A stretch of DNA of 64,000 nt, taken from positions 2,276,530 to 2,340,529 of the forward strand of contig NZ_LNBE01000003.1 of assembly GCF_001445655.1 (NCBI RefSeq), given 5' to 3'. This document shows, in pieces, positions 44,683 to 54,424 of this stretch. This DNA is from Streptomyces roseifaciens (GTDB lineage Bacteria > Actinomycetota > Actinomycetes > Streptomycetales > Streptomycetaceae). A model generated the notes under the pieces. That model searched no databases. It worked only from the letters and a program-made list of their open reading frames with translations, and was not told the DNA's origin. A program made the position numbers and the translations under genes. How positions within the stretch are numbered: position 1 is the first letter of the stretch; the number at the start of each line of letters is the position of its first letter.

Positions 44683-45840
44683 ATGCGGTGGCTCTTCCGC
44701 TCACCCCCTCGACCAGGAACGGGCACCCACAGCAGGGGACTGTTCACGCTGGGGCAATGCCTACCGTTCGCGCTCGCCCTGATCGTGATCGGCATCGAGT
44801 TCTCACCCGCGCACTTCCTGTACACGGGTCCTATGCTCACTGCGACGCCCGCGCTGGCCGCGGTCACGATGGGGCCCAAGGGCACCGTTGCCGCGGCGGC
44901 CGTCGCCACAGCCGTCAGCGTATGCACGGCGACCTACAACCAGGCATGGGGCAGCCAGCAGGTCTACACCAACTTCCTCGCTCTCTTCCTGGTGTCCGCG
45001 GCGAGCATCATGACGAGCAGCGCCGTACGTACGCGCAGGCAGCACGAGCTCGACCAGGTCCGCCGCATCGCCGCGGCGGCGCAGGAGGTCATCCTCCGGC
45101 CCGTACCCGAGCGGCTCGGCCCGCTCCGGGCGGCCAGCATGTACCTCGCGGCCGAGAAGGGCGCACAGATCGGCGGCGACCTGTACGAAGCCGTGCAGAC
45201 CCGGTACGGGGTCCGGCTGCTCGTGGGGGACGTCCGCGGCAAGGGGCTGCCCGCCGTGCGCGCGGCCGCGGCCGTGCTGGGCGCCTTCCGGGAGGCCGCG
45301 CACTACGAACACGACCTGGCCGAGGTCATGGACCACTGCATGGCCTCGCTGAGGCGGGAACGCGCCGTGCCGGGCGCCTTCGCCGAGGAATCCCTGGTCG
45401 AGGGCTTCGTCACCGCGCTCGTGGCGCAGGTGCCGGACGGGCCCGTCGTCGACGTGGTCAACCGCGGCCACCCGCCCCCACTGGTACTGCACCGGGGCGA
45501 GGCTCGGATGCTCGTGCCCGCCTCCCCGCAGCCGCCACTGGGGCTGGAGGACGTCGTCATCGGACTCTCCGAGGCGGAGACCTTCCCGTTCACTCCCGGC
45601 GACCGCCTCCTGCTGTACACCGACGGCGTGATCGAAGCCCGCAACCGCGACAACGCCTTCTTCCCCCTGGCCGAAGCCGTGGAAGCGGTCCACCCGGACA
45701 CCACCCCGCAGGAGTTCCTCGACCACCTGCACCAGGGGCTGCTCCGGCACACCGGGGGCAGCCTGGCGGACGACGTGGCGATGCTCCTCGTCGAAAGGAG
45801 TGAGGACGTCGGCGGTCACGCCGGGTCAGTCGCCGACTGA
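44683..45840 (+). CDS. Membrane PP2C/SpoIIE-type serine phosphatase
   Basis: This 385-residue protein has an N-terminal membrane region with about four spans (residues 24-110) and a short coiled segment. A SpoIIE-type PP2C domain follows: AAEKGAQIGGDLYEAV (metal Asp), GVRLLVGDVRGKGLPAVRAA, VVNRGHPPPLVL, LYTDGVIEARN and SLADDVAMLLVER with the last metal Asp. Such enzymes control anti-anti-sigma factors. No sensor domain or kinase gene is adjacent. The 233 bases upstream hold nothing recognised. Confidence 0.9.
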   Translation: MRWLFRSPPRPGTGTHSRGLFTLGQCLPFALALIVIGIEFSPAHFLYTGPMLTATPALAAVTMGPKGTVAAAAVATAVSVCTATYNQAWGSQQVYTNFLALFLVSAASIMTSSAVRTRRQHELDQVRRIAAAAQEVILRPVPERLGPLRAASMYLAAEKGAQIGGDLYEAVQTRYGVRLLVGDVRGKGLPAVRAAAAVLGAFREAAHYEHDLAEVMDHCMASLRRERAVPGAFAEESLVEGFVTALVAQVPDGPVVDVVNRGHPPPLVLHRGEARMLVPASPQPPLGLEDVVIGLSEAETFPFTPGDRLLLYTDGVIEARNRDNAFFPLAEAVEAVHPDTTPQEFLDHLHQGLLRHTGGSLADDVAMLLVERSEDVGGHAGSVAD

Positions 45841-45862
45841 CACCGCAGCTGAACCGGTCCGG

Positions 45863-45929
45863 TGGAACCGAGCACCCGGCGGCGGGCTCCGCTGGAACCG
45901 GGCACCCGGCGGCGGGCTCCGCCGGAACG
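45863..45929. repeat. 30-bp tandem repeat
   Basis: A GC-rich unit beginning TGGAACCG occurs at 45863 and 45893, and a partial third copy starts at 45923. The first two differ at a single base. It lies in the intergenic gap before the DGPF gene and encodes nothing evident. Confidence 0.8.
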
Positions 45930-46086
45930 AGGAGAGGGCGGAACCCGGAACCGGCAGTGCCCGCGCTCAACCCCTCGACTACGAGAGCCAAAGAAATTCC
46001 GACGGCGATGTCGAGAACCCGTGACCGGCTCCGTCCCTGCAGTGAACGCGACCACAATGGGTCGCACCAGCACCGAGGAGAACACG

Positions 46087-46494
46087 ATGGCCAAGTACTT
46101 GCTGCTCAAGCACTACCGCGGAGCCCCGGCTGCGGTCAACGACGTGCCCATGGACCAGTGGACGCCGGAAGAGATCTCGGCCCACGTGCAGTACATGAAC
46201 GACTTCGCGGCCCGGCTCGAGGGGACCGGCGAGTTCGTCGACGGCCAGGCGCTCGCCCCCGAGGGGACGTTCGTCCGGTACGACGGCGAGGGTCGCCCGC
46301 CGGTCACCGACGGCCCGTTCGCCGAGACCAAGGACCTCATCGCCGGCTGGATGGTGATCGACGTCGACAGCTACGAGCGCGCCGTCGAACTCGCCGGGGA
46401 ACTGTCGGCCGCCCCCGGGGCCGGCGGAAAGCCCATCCACGAGTGGCTCGAGCTGCGCCCGTTCTTGGCCGCGCCGCCCACCATCACGGAGTGA
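46087..46494 (+). CDS. YCII-related DGPF-domain protein
   Basis: This 135-residue protein has the defining PPVTDGPFAETKDLIAGWMV block near residues 73-92, plus a YCII ferredoxin-like fold (MAKYLLLKHYRG). Such proteins are genetically linked to ECF42 sigma factors, and the sigma gene follows after 3 bases. GAGGAG lies six bases before the ATG. Its biochemical role is unknown. Confidence 0.92.
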   Translation: MAKYLLLKHYRGAPAAVNDVPMDQWTPEEISAHVQYMNDFAARLEGTGEFVDGQALAPEGTFVRYDGEGRPPVTDGPFAETKDLIAGWMVIDVDSYERAVELAGELSAAPGAGGKPIHEWLELRPFLAAPPTITE

Positions 46495-46497
46495 TGA

Positions 46498-47664
46498 GTG
46501 ACATCCCAGGTGAACGAGGTCCTGCTCCGGAGCCTCACACCGAGCGTGCTCGGGATCCTCGTCCGCCGCGGAGCCGACTTCGCGGCGGCCGAGGACGCCG
46601 TGCAGGACGCGCTGGTCGAAGCGGTCCGCATCTGGCCGGCCGACCCGCCACGGGACCCGAAGGGCTGGCTGATCACCGTGGCCTGGCGCCGGTTCCTCGA
46701 CGCGACCCGCGCGGACGCCGCCCGCCGCCGGCGTGAGGACCTCGTCGACGGGGAACCGGCACCCGGGCTCGCGCCCGCGGTGGACGACACGCTCCAGCTC
46801 TACTTCCTGTGCGCCCACCCGTCGCTCACGCCGTCGTCCGCGGTCGCCCTCACGCTGCGCGCCGTCGGCGGGCTGACCACCCGCCAGATCGCCCAGGCCT
46901 ACCTGGTCCCCGAGGCGACCATGGCGCAGCGCATCAGCCGGGCCAAGCGCACCGTCTCCGGCGTGCGGTTCGACCGGCCCGGCGACGTCGCCACCGTGCT
47001 GCGCGTCCTCTACCTGGTCTTCAACGAGGGCTACTCCGGCGACGTCGACCTCGCCGCCGAGGCCATCCGGCTCACCCGGCAGCTCGCGGCCGCGATCGAC
47101 CACCCCGAGGTGGCCGGGCTGCTCGCCCTCATGCTGCTCCACCACGCCCGGCGCGCCGCCCGGACCGCGCCCGACGGCAGCCTGGTGCCGCTCGCCGAGC
47201 AGGACCGCGGCCGGTGGGACACCGGGTCGATCGCCGAGGGCGTCGAGATCCTGCAGGCGGCCCTCGCCCGCGACCGGCTGGGCGCGTACCAGGCCCAGGC
47301 CGCCATCGCGGCGCTCCACGCCGACGCGCCCACCGCCGAGGAGACCGACTGGGTGCAGATCGTCGAGTGGTACGACGAACTGGTGCGCCTGACCGACAGC
47401 CCTGTCGTCCGGCTCAACCGCGCAGTGGCGGTCGGCGAGGCCGACGGACCGCGCGCCGGCCTGGCGGCGCTCGCGGCGCTCGCGGCGCTGGACGACTCAC
47501 TGCCCCGCCATACCGCGGTGGCGGCGTACCTCCACGAGCGCAACGGCGACCTGGCGACGGCGGCACGGTTGTACGCCGAGGCGGCCCCCAAGGCACCCAA
47601 CCTCGCCGAACGCGACCACCTGACCCGCCAGGCCGCCCGGCTCAACGCCCGCGGCTGTCGCTGA
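46498..47664 (+). CDS. ECF42-type RNA polymerase sigma factor
   Basis: This 388-residue protein has sigma region 2 at about 15-75 (ADFAAAEDAVQDALVEAVRI, PKGWLITVAWRRFLDATRAD) and region 4 at about 110-160 (LTTRQIAQAYLVPEATMAQR, ISRAKRTV). A C-terminal extension of about 210 residues, TPR-like, is typical of ECF42 and replaces an anti-sigma factor. The upstream DGPF gene is the standard partner. GTG start with GGAG six bases before; the gap to the DGPF stop is 3 bases, so the two are coupled. Confidence 0.92.
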   Translation: MTSQVNEVLLRSLTPSVLGILVRRGADFAAAEDAVQDALVEAVRIWPADPPRDPKGWLITVAWRRFLDATRADAARRRREDLVDGEPAPGLAPAVDDTLQLYFLCAHPSLTPSSAVALTLRAVGGLTTRQIAQAYLVPEATMAQRISRAKRTVSGVRFDRPGDVATVLRVLYLVFNEGYSGDVDLAAEAIRLTRQLAAAIDHPEVAGLLALMLLHHARRAARTAPDGSLVPLAEQDRGRWDTGSIAEGVEILQAALARDRLGAYQAQAAIAALHADAPTAEETDWVQIVEWYDELVRLTDSPVVRLNRAVAVGEADGPRAGLAALAALAALDDSLPRHTAVAAYLHERNGDLATAARLYAEAAPKAPNLAERDHLTRQAARLNARGCR

Positions 47665-47766
47665 CAGGTCGCGCTTGGATTGCCCCACGGCACTGGGCGC
47701 GGTTCCACCGGGCTCATCCAAGCGGAGTTGGAAAACGGCAGCGTCCGGTCGGGCGGCAGTACCCGG

Positions 47767-48969
47767 TCAGGCGGTGGCGTCGGCCAGCCACAGGTCGGGG
47801 CCGAAGACCTCGTAGCGGATGTTGCGGGCAGCGATGCCGCCACGGAGCAGCTGCGACCTGATCTCCCTCATGAAGGGCAGTGGGCCGCACAGGTACACCC
47901 TCGCGTCGGTCGGCAGACCGAGCCCGTCGAGGTGCATCAGCCCCGTCCGGGAGCCGGGCGCCTCCGGCGTGGGCTGCTCGTACCAGAACGTGGCCCGTGC
48001 GGCGGGCAGTACGTCGACCAGCCGGGTCATGTCATGGCGCAGGGCGTGGTCGGCGGGGGAGCGGTCGGCGTGCAGGACCCTGACGGATCGGGTGGAGGCG
48101 GTGGCCGCGAGGTGCTCCAGCATGCCGGTCATCGGGGTGCAGCCGATACCTGCGGAGATGAGCACCAGCGGCGTGTCGCTCTCGTCCAGCACCACGTCGC
48201 CGAAGGGTGCCGAGACGGTGAGTTGGTCGCCCGCCTGCAGGGTGCGGTGCAGCAGGTTCGAAACCTCACCTTCGGGAGCACCGCCACCACGTACACGCTT
48301 GACGGTGATCCGGCGGACTTGGTCGCCGGGGGCCGAGGAGAGGCTGTACTGGCGCAGTTGGTGAACGCCGTCGGGCATCTTCACCCGCACGCTGACGTAC
48401 TGCCCCGCGCGGGCCCGCGGCGCCGGGCCGCCGTCGGCCGGGCGCAGGAGGAAGGAGACGGTGTCGGTGGTCTCCTCGCGCCGCTCCAGGACGGTCCACT
48501 GCCGCCAGGGATGCCCGGGCCGTACCTGTGCTTCGAGGCAGAGGCGGGCTTCCTGGGCGATGAGGGCCCCTGCCATCAGCCAGTAGACCTCGTCCCAGGC
48601 GGCCGCCACGTCAGGGGTGACCGCCTCGCCGAGTACCTCTGCGATGGCGGCGAACAGGTACTTGTGCACGATCGTGTACTGGTCGTCGGTGACACCGACG
48701 GCCACGTGTTTGTGCGCGATGCGCGCGAGAAGCGTGTCGGGGCGGGTGCCGGGGTCGGCCGCCAGCGCCCCGGCGAAGGCGGCGAAAGCCCCGGCCAGCG
48801 CCCGCCGCTGCGCACCGCCGGCCTGGTTGCCGCGGTTGAACATGCCGTCCAGCAGCTCGGGGTGCTCGGTGAACATCGTCGCGTAGAAGCGGGTGGTTAT
48901 CTGGTCCAGCTCCCTGGCGACGGCAGGCAGGGTGGCCCGGATGACCGAGGCTGATTCGGCAGACAGCAT
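47767..48969 (-). CDS. hmp: Flavohemoprotein (nitric oxide dioxygenase)
   Basis: This 400-residue protein has a globin domain (1-140) with the proximal-His block LLARIAHKHVAVGV and a FAD/NAD reductase (about 150-395) with RQYSLSSAPG (FAD site), ISAGIGCTPM (NAD site) and YLCGPLPFM. It converts nitric oxide to nitrate using NAD(P)H and oxygen in the cytosol. GGGAG lies four bases before the ATG. The upstream 70 bases are a purine-rich tract on the + strand (no obvious NsrR palindrome). Confidence 0.93.
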   Translation of the reverse strand: MLSAESASVIRATLPAVARELDQITTRFYATMFTEHPELLDGMFNRGNQAGGAQRRALAGAFAAFAGALAADPGTRPDTLLARIAHKHVAVGVTDDQYTIVHKYLFAAIAEVLGEAVTPDVAAAWDEVYWLMAGALIAQEARLCLEAQVRPGHPWRQWTVLERREETTDTVSFLLRPADGGPAPRARAGQYVSVRVKMPDGVHQLRQYSLSSAPGDQVRRITVKRVRGGGAPEGEVSNLLHRTLQAGDQLTVSAPFGDVVLDESDTPLVLISAGIGCTPMTGMLEHLAATASTRSVRVLHADRSPADHALRHDMTRLVDVLPAARATFWYEQPTPEAPGSRTGLMHLDGLGLPTDARVYLCGPLPFMREIRSQLLRGGIAARNIRYEVFGPDLWLADATA

Positions 48970-49172
48970 GACGCTCCCGGGTAAGAGAAAGAGAGACAAA
49001 CAAGCAAGAAGAGAAGCAAGAGCGAAGTAAGAAGAGGCCCACTGGCCCTGCACAACCGCGGCCACCGTCAGGTTTAGCAGCCGCACAGCAGGTCAGCCCG
49101 GGTGCGCGGAGGATCGGGGACCAATGCCCAGCAGGAAGGGCCGTCCGGTCCCCGACGCGCCCCGAAGACCGG

Positions 49173-49727
49173 GACCATCAGCCCTGGTACTCCTACGTCC
49201 TGCGACTCGCCCAGCGGGCCCAGGTGGTCGCCCTCCAGGAGGTGGGCAACGAGCGGCGGACCTGAATGCGGTCCGGGTCCGGGTGGTGGCCTCCCTCGCC
49301 GGCCCGCACCTGCGGCCCGCCCTCGGCGTGGAGATCGGCGACGGCGCCCCGGGGGCAGTGGACAACATGACCTTCTACACGGTGCATGCAGCCTCCGGCG
49401 GAGGGTTCAACGCCGAGGATCCGGCCCTGCAGGTGCAATGCCGGACCACAACCCAGTGGATCAGGCTCGGCGATTTCAACCGCACGCGGACTCCGGCGTC
49501 GGCAGACCGCCCGCCAGAAGGCCGTGGGTGCGCTCGCAGACCGGCGTCGTCTGCCCGCCCAACGCTGCCACACACCCGACCATGCACCCCAGGAGCCCCT
49601 GGACTACGCGGTGCGCAGCCTCGCCACCCCGGCCCCGCCCGCCGTAACCGGCGAAGTCCAGAACCTCCAGGCCTCCGACCACCTATCGGTCCGCTACGCC
49701 TTCAGCGGCAGGAGAAGCGGGCCGTAG
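49173..49727 (+). pseudogene. Relic of a CdtB-like DNase I-family nuclease
   Basis: Three pieces in different frames match the CdtB/DNase I-like (endonuclease/exonuclease/phosphatase) fold. The first, at 49173-49265, reads RLAQRAQVVALQEVGN with the metal Glu and then stops. The second, about 49262-49500, reads GPHLRPALGVEIGDG, FYTVHAASGGG and WIRLGDFNR. The third, about 49600-49727, reads EPLDYAVRSLAT and NLQASDHLSVRYAF with the C-terminal SDH. The N-terminus and parts between are missing. The intact ancestor was probably a secreted nuclease toxin. Confidence 0.65.
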
Positions 49728-49946
49728 TGGCATGTCTGTTGACCAGTGGCGCTGTGAAGTGTCATCGGCGTGGTCTACCGGGTGGATGAGGATGAGACCG
49801 GCTCCCCCGCGTGGGGGAGAGGCTCGCTGCCTTGGCCGCCTCGGAGGATGAGTGATCTTCAGTCCCGGGCTCGATGCCCTCGCACGCGGGCCCATGGAAC
49901 CGTGGCTCTTGACCACGAACTTCCATCTCATCAGGAGCCCCGAGCC

Positions 49947-50471
49947 ATGTCCGAATTCGCTGTCCGCCGTCCAGGGAACGCAGTTGCCGAGGTTCCGCCG
50001 CCGCCCCGGTGGGCCGTCCGAGCCGCTTGTGCCTCGGCACTCTCCGCGACCGTCGGGTTCATCCCGCTCCACGCGGTCTGGGCGCTGGGCGTTCCCCTCT
50101 GGGCGGACGAGGACAAGTTCCGGGGGTGGTACGCGGGCGGTGGCGGCCCGTACCTCTTGGTACTCAACGGCCTGGCCCTACTGGCGGGCATCCTGGCGTT
50201 GAGCCTGGTCCGGCCGTGGGGTGTGGTGTTCCCGAGCTGGACTCCGTTCCTGGCCGGGTGCCGGGTTCCGCGCCGGACGCTGGCCGCCACGGCCTTCATC
50301 GTCTCGGCCTTCCTCCTCCTGTACACCGGCTGGGCCGCTGCGCAGACGATCAACCACTTCAACGACGACGGCGTTTTCAGCCCCTGGATCGTTGCCTACG
50401 GCATCCCCCAGTTCCTGGTATGGGGCGTCGGCCTGACCATCGCCGCACACTCCTACCGCCGCCGCACATGA
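49947..50471 (+). CDS. Small integral membrane protein
   Basis: This 174-residue protein has four hydrophobic spans (about 20-45, 68-90, 104-128 and 145-165) and short loops, with a basic C-terminus. AGGAG lies nine bases before the ATG. No family is recognised, though similar hypothetical membrane proteins are common in Streptomyces. Nothing nearby suggests a role. Confidence 0.7.
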   Translation: MSEFAVRRPGNAVAEVPPPPRWAVRAACASALSATVGFIPLHAVWALGVPLWADEDKFRGWYAGGGGPYLLVLNGLALLAGILALSLVRPWGVVFPSWTPFLAGCRVPRRTLAATAFIVSAFLLLYTGWAAAQTINHFNDDGVFSPWIVAYGIPQFLVWGVGLTIAAHSYRRRT

Positions 50472-50885
50472 CCTGGGCATCAGGTCTCGGCGACGGCCAT
50501 GGGACGGCTCCCATGACGGTTTCCAGGCGCCCAGGCCGGCGCCCATGCCGCCCATGCCGCCCATGCCGGCGAAGACGACGCCCCGTCCGTAGCCGGACTC
50601 CGGTGTGGTGCCGGCCTGGACGGTAAAGGCACCAAGGCCGGGGCGCTGGAGAGGTCGATGAGCAGGCGGGACCCGGCGCTGCCCGAGACACCGTTGGGCG
50701 AGCTGCCCAGCGTCCGGCCCTGCTGCTGGGCGGCACACCGGGCCCGGTACGGGACCGGCACCCGAGCGCGGATGCGCAGCGCGGAACCAGCCACCGTTTT
50801 CCACATCCCGGCCACTGCCCTGACGTGGTGTTTTACAGTGGCTTCCGTCAGATCTGGCGACAGGACCTGTGAGGTATTCGCGAAC
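50472..50885. other. Upstream region of htpG, no gene supported
   Basis: No convincing gene is seen. On the minus strand a short Gly-Met repeat (GMGGMGGMG) is encoded at about 50530-50575, which recalls GroEL tails, but nothing around it matches GroEL. The promoter of htpG should lie in the last 70 bases. No heat-shock operator (CIRCE or HAIR) was recognised. Confidence 0.4.
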
Positions 50886-52796
50886 ATGTCGAGTGAAACC
50901 TTTGAGTTTCAGGTAGAGGCTCGTCAGCTGCTGCAGCTGATGATTCACTCGGTCTACTCGAACAAAGATGTCTTCTTGCGGGAGCTCGTCTCCAATGCCT
51001 CCGACGCGCTGGACAAGCTGCGTCTCGAGAAGCTGTGGGACGACGCGCTCGACGCGGACGTGTCCGATCTGCACATCGACATCGACATCGACACGGAGGC
51101 CCGCACCCTCACGGTGCGGGACAACGGCATCGGCATGTCGTACGACGAGGTCGGGCGGCTCATCGGCACGATCGCCAACTCGGGCACCGCCAAGTTCCTC
51201 CAGGAGCTTCAGGAGGCCAAGGACGCGGCCGGAGCGGAAGGACTCATCGGCCAGTTCGGCGTCGGGTTCTACTCCGGCTTCATGGTGGCGGACGAGGTCA
51301 CCCTGATGACCCGGCGCGCCGGCGAGAGCCAGGGCACCCGCTGGACCTCGCGCGGCGAGGGCACGTACACGCTGGAGACGGTCGACGACGCGCCGCAGGG
51401 CACCTCGGTCACGCTTCACCTCAAGCCGGCCGACCCGGAGAACCAGCTCCATGACTACACCTCCCCGTGGAAGATCAGGGAGATCATCAAGCGGTACTCG
51501 GACTTCATCACCTGGCCCATCCGGATGGCCCCCGAGGGCTCCGGCACGGACGACAAGAGCGACGAGGCGCCCGAAGCCGAGACGCTCAACTCCATGAAGG
51601 CGCTGTGGGCCCGCCCGCGCGGCGAGGTATCCGACGACGAGTACCACGAGCTGTACAAGCACATCGGCCACGACTGGCGCGACCCGCTGGAGACGATCCG
51701 GCTCCAGGCGGAGGGCACCTTCGAGTACCAGGCCCTGCTGTTCCTCCCCGCCCACGCACCCCACGACCTGTTCGCGCGGGACTCCAAGCGCGGCGTGCAG
51801 CTGTACGTCAAGCGCGTGTTCATCATGGACGACTGCGAGGCGCTGCTGCCGCCGTACCTCCGCTTCGTCAAGGGCGTCGTCGATGCGGCGGACCTCTCGC
51901 TCAACGTGTCCCGCGAGATCCTCCAGCAGGACCGTCACATCGAGATGATGCGGCGACGGCTGACGAAGAAGGTCCTGTCCACGGTCAAGGACATGATGAC
52001 CAAGGACCAGGACCGCTACGCCACGTTCTGGCGGGAGTTCGGCACGGTCCTGAAGGAGGGACTGGTCACCGACTCGGAGAACCGCGACGTCCTCCTCTCC
52101 GTCGCGTCGTTCGCGAGCACGCACCACGACACCGAGCCGACCACGCTCAAGCAGTACGTGGAGCGGATGAAGGACGGGCAGGACGACATCTACTATCTGA
52201 CCGGCGAGTCCCGGCAGAGCATCGAGAACTCCCCGCACATGGAGGCGTTCCGGGACCGGGGCATCGAGGTGCTGCTGCTCACCGATGCCGTCGACGAGGT
52301 GTGGGCGGACGCCGTCGGCGAGTACGAGGGCAAGAAGCTGCGGTCCGTCGCCAAGGGGCAGATCGACCTCGATGGCGAGGGCGAGGACACCTCCGACGGC
52401 GAGCGGGAGAAGCAGACCGAGGAGTACGCCGGACTGCTCGGCTGGATGAAGGAGCAGCTGGACGGGGACATCAAGGAGGTGCGCCTGTCCTCCCGCCTCA
52501 CCGTCTCTCCGGCCTGTGTCGTCTCCGACGCGCACGACCTCACCCCAGCTCTGGAGAACATGTACCGCGCGATGGGCCAGGAGGTGCCCCGCTCCAGGCG
52601 GATCCTGGAGCTCAACCCGGACCACCGGCTGGTGAAGGGCCTCAACCAGGCCTACAACGAGCGCGAGGACCGCACGGTGCTCGCCGAGACCGCCGAGCTC
52701 CTGCACGGCCTGGCGGTGCTCGCCGAGGGCGGACAGCCGAAGGAACCGGCCCGCTTCGTCAAGCTGATGGCGGACCGCCTGGAACGCGCGCTGTAA
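50886..52796 (+). CDS. htpG: Molecular chaperone HtpG (Hsp90)
   Basis: This 636-residue protein is full length for bacterial Hsp90. The N-terminal ATPase domain has [17 protein letters not shown] (Bergerat Glu/Asn), [13 protein letters not shown] and [15 protein letters not shown]. The middle domain has [10 protein letters not shown] and [11 protein letters not shown], and the C-terminal domain ends [11 protein letters not shown] through DRLERAL. It folds client proteins in the cytosol with ATP. GAGG precedes the ATG by 11 bases. A strong terminator follows. It stands alone. Confidence 0.95.
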
Positions 52797-52810
52797 CTCG
52801 GCTCCGCCAG

Positions 52811-52856
52811 GCCGTTGGCGGCCTGCCCCAGAGGTGAGGGGCAGGCCGCCGACGGC
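52811..52856. terminator. Strong hairpin after htpG
   Basis: A 19-base stem (52811-52829 with 52838-52856, a single G-U pair) with an 8-base loop lies between htpG and the convergent DUF899 gene. Confidence 0.9.
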
Positions 52857-52946
52857 TCGGCTGCCCAGCCAACTACCGTCCGGGGCTGCAGTCCCGGCAC
52901 TGCCCACCCCGCTGCCCAGGGCGGCGGTGCCCGCTCTGAGTGCGTG

Positions 52947-53762
52947 TCAGTGGTGGTGGCCGTGCCGGCCGAGGGTCTCCACGGGGGTCGCGCCGGGGCG
53001 GGTCCACTGCGGGACGGGGCGGCTGGTCGGGCCCCAGGTGGCGACGCCGTCGGCATCCGAGCGCCAGTACCAGCAGGCCTGGCGGCTCTCGGCCGGGTAC
53101 CCCTCGCGGACGTCGCCGATCACGGGCCGGCCTTCGGGATTGTCCTCCCACGCCTCGCCGCGGCCGTAGGGCGTCATGTCGAGCAGGCCGAGGGACCCGT
53201 TGACCCGCTCGTTGCCACGGCCCGTCGTGGAGTAGGTGAGGAACACGCGGTCGCCGTCGCGCAGGAAACAGACTAGGTGCCCCATTTCTCCGCCGACCGG
53301 CGCCTCCACACCCCGCACCGAGTACCAGGGCTCGGTGTATCCCATGAACTCGACGTAGCGGGCCACCTCGTCCCACGGGCCCGAGGTCAGGATGGCGAAC
53401 GAGACGCCGCGGGCGTTGAGGTAGACGGCGTCCTTCACGTGCCAGGCCGTGGTGGTGCAGCCCTCGCACTGCCCCTGGTGCGGCGCGCCGTCGTACCACA
53501 TGTGCTGGTAGACCACGAGCTCGTCGCGCCCCTGGAACAGGTCGAGGAACGGGACCGGCCCGTCAGCCCCGGTGACCTCGACCGCGCCGTCGAACTCGAC
53601 CATCGGCAGCCGCCGCCGGGCCGCGGCGATCGCGTCGCCCTCACGGGTGTGCGCCTTCTCGCGGACCAGCAGTTCCTCACGCGCCGCCTGCCAGGTGGCC
53701 AGGTCGACGACCGGCGGCTTGCCGGGGAGGTTGCTGCTCGCGTTGCCGGGCGTGGTCGTCAT
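52947..53762 (-). CDS. DUF899 family thioredoxin-like protein
   Basis: This 271-residue protein has the DUF899 pattern: WQAAREELLVREKAHTREGD, LDLFQGRDELVVYQHMWYD, QCEGCTTTAWHV with the thioredoxin-like CxxC, and MTPYGRGEAWED. The family has a thioredoxin fold of unknown function. GGAGG lies five bases before the ATG at 53762, which rules out the longer upstream frame. A His-rich tail (GRHGHHH) ends the protein. Confidence 0.9.
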   Translation of the reverse strand: MTTTPGNASSNLPGKPPVVDLATWQAAREELLVREKAHTREGDAIAAARRRLPMVEFDGAVEVTGADGPVPFLDLFQGRDELVVYQHMWYDGAPHQGQCEGCTTTAWHVKDAVYLNARGVSFAILTSGPWDEVARYVEFMGYTEPWYSVRGVEAPVGGEMGHLVCFLRDGDRVFLTYSTTGRGNERVNGSLGLLDMTPYGRGEAWEDNPEGRPVIGDVREGYPAESRQACWYWRSDADGVATWGPTSRPVPQWTRPGATPVETLGRHGHHH

Positions 53763-54197
53763 GGTGTCCTCCGTGGTGTCTCGTGCCAGGGCAGCGTCGT
53801 ACCACGTCCTACGACGCTTACGAGAAGAGACTCGCGACCCGGCCGGAACCCATTGCGGCAGCGGTGAGACGGTGCAGGGTGTCATCGAGACGACACTCGG
53901 CGAGCCGTCACCGCATCCAGCCGCGCCGTCCCGCTCCGCCACTGTGACCTACCGGCAATGTGTCGGCCGACCGCCAGGACTTGTGGGTTGGGGACACCGT
54001 GATCACACGGTGCCAGAGGCGGTCCTGCGGCTACGCGCCAGCCGGCGTGCGGCTCTGTCACTGAGGCGCCACCCTGGCTGGGCACTGGTGAACCACACGG
54101 CCCAGCCGTTTGCCCGTGCTCCTCCCGCCGCATACCGACACACCACACCGGCATGCGCTCGTTGCCGTGGGCAACTGGACCGTGCGGTCTCGGCGGA
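53763..54197. other. Intergenic stretch, nothing recognised
   Basis: I see no gene with a ribosome site or family resemblance on either strand. The long minus-strand frames are Arg/Pro-rich shadows. Base composition is slightly lower in GC than in the genes around it. Confidence 0.4.
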
Positions 54198-54380
54198 TCA
54201 GTCAGGTGGATAGTCCTTACGGTGCCCCCAGCCAAGGACGTCCTGTTCGGGCGGGGTCTTATAGACGTCGTCTTTGGTCTCCTCCCGGGCTCTACCGGCT
54301 CCTGCCGCTCTGTCCTGCTGCTTGCGCTTGTCTTCGGCGGCGTGGGCCTCCTTGTGCTTTCTCCTCGACAGCCAGGCCAT
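54198..54380 (-). CDS. Small charged hypothetical protein
   Basis: This 60-residue protein is very rich in Lys, Arg, Glu and Asp (SRRKHKEAHAAEDKRKQQDR) and probably disordered. GAGG lies about nine bases before the ATG. Similar short proteins occur across Streptomyces, but I do not know a family. It lies apart from other intact genes. Confidence 0.5.
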   Translation of the reverse strand: MAWLSRRKHKEAHAAEDKRKQQDRAAGAGRAREETKDDVYKTPPEQDVLGWGHRKDYPPD

Positions 54381-54424
54381 GACGCGAACCTCATCTCTCG
54401 TCCTTCAACCCCCCGATTTCAGGC

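Noticed and set aside
50530..50575. Gly-Met repeat (GMGGMGGMG) on the minus strand upstream of htpG, like a GroEL tail
   Set aside because: No other GroEL sequence surrounds it and no ribosome site or start is evident. Probably chance.
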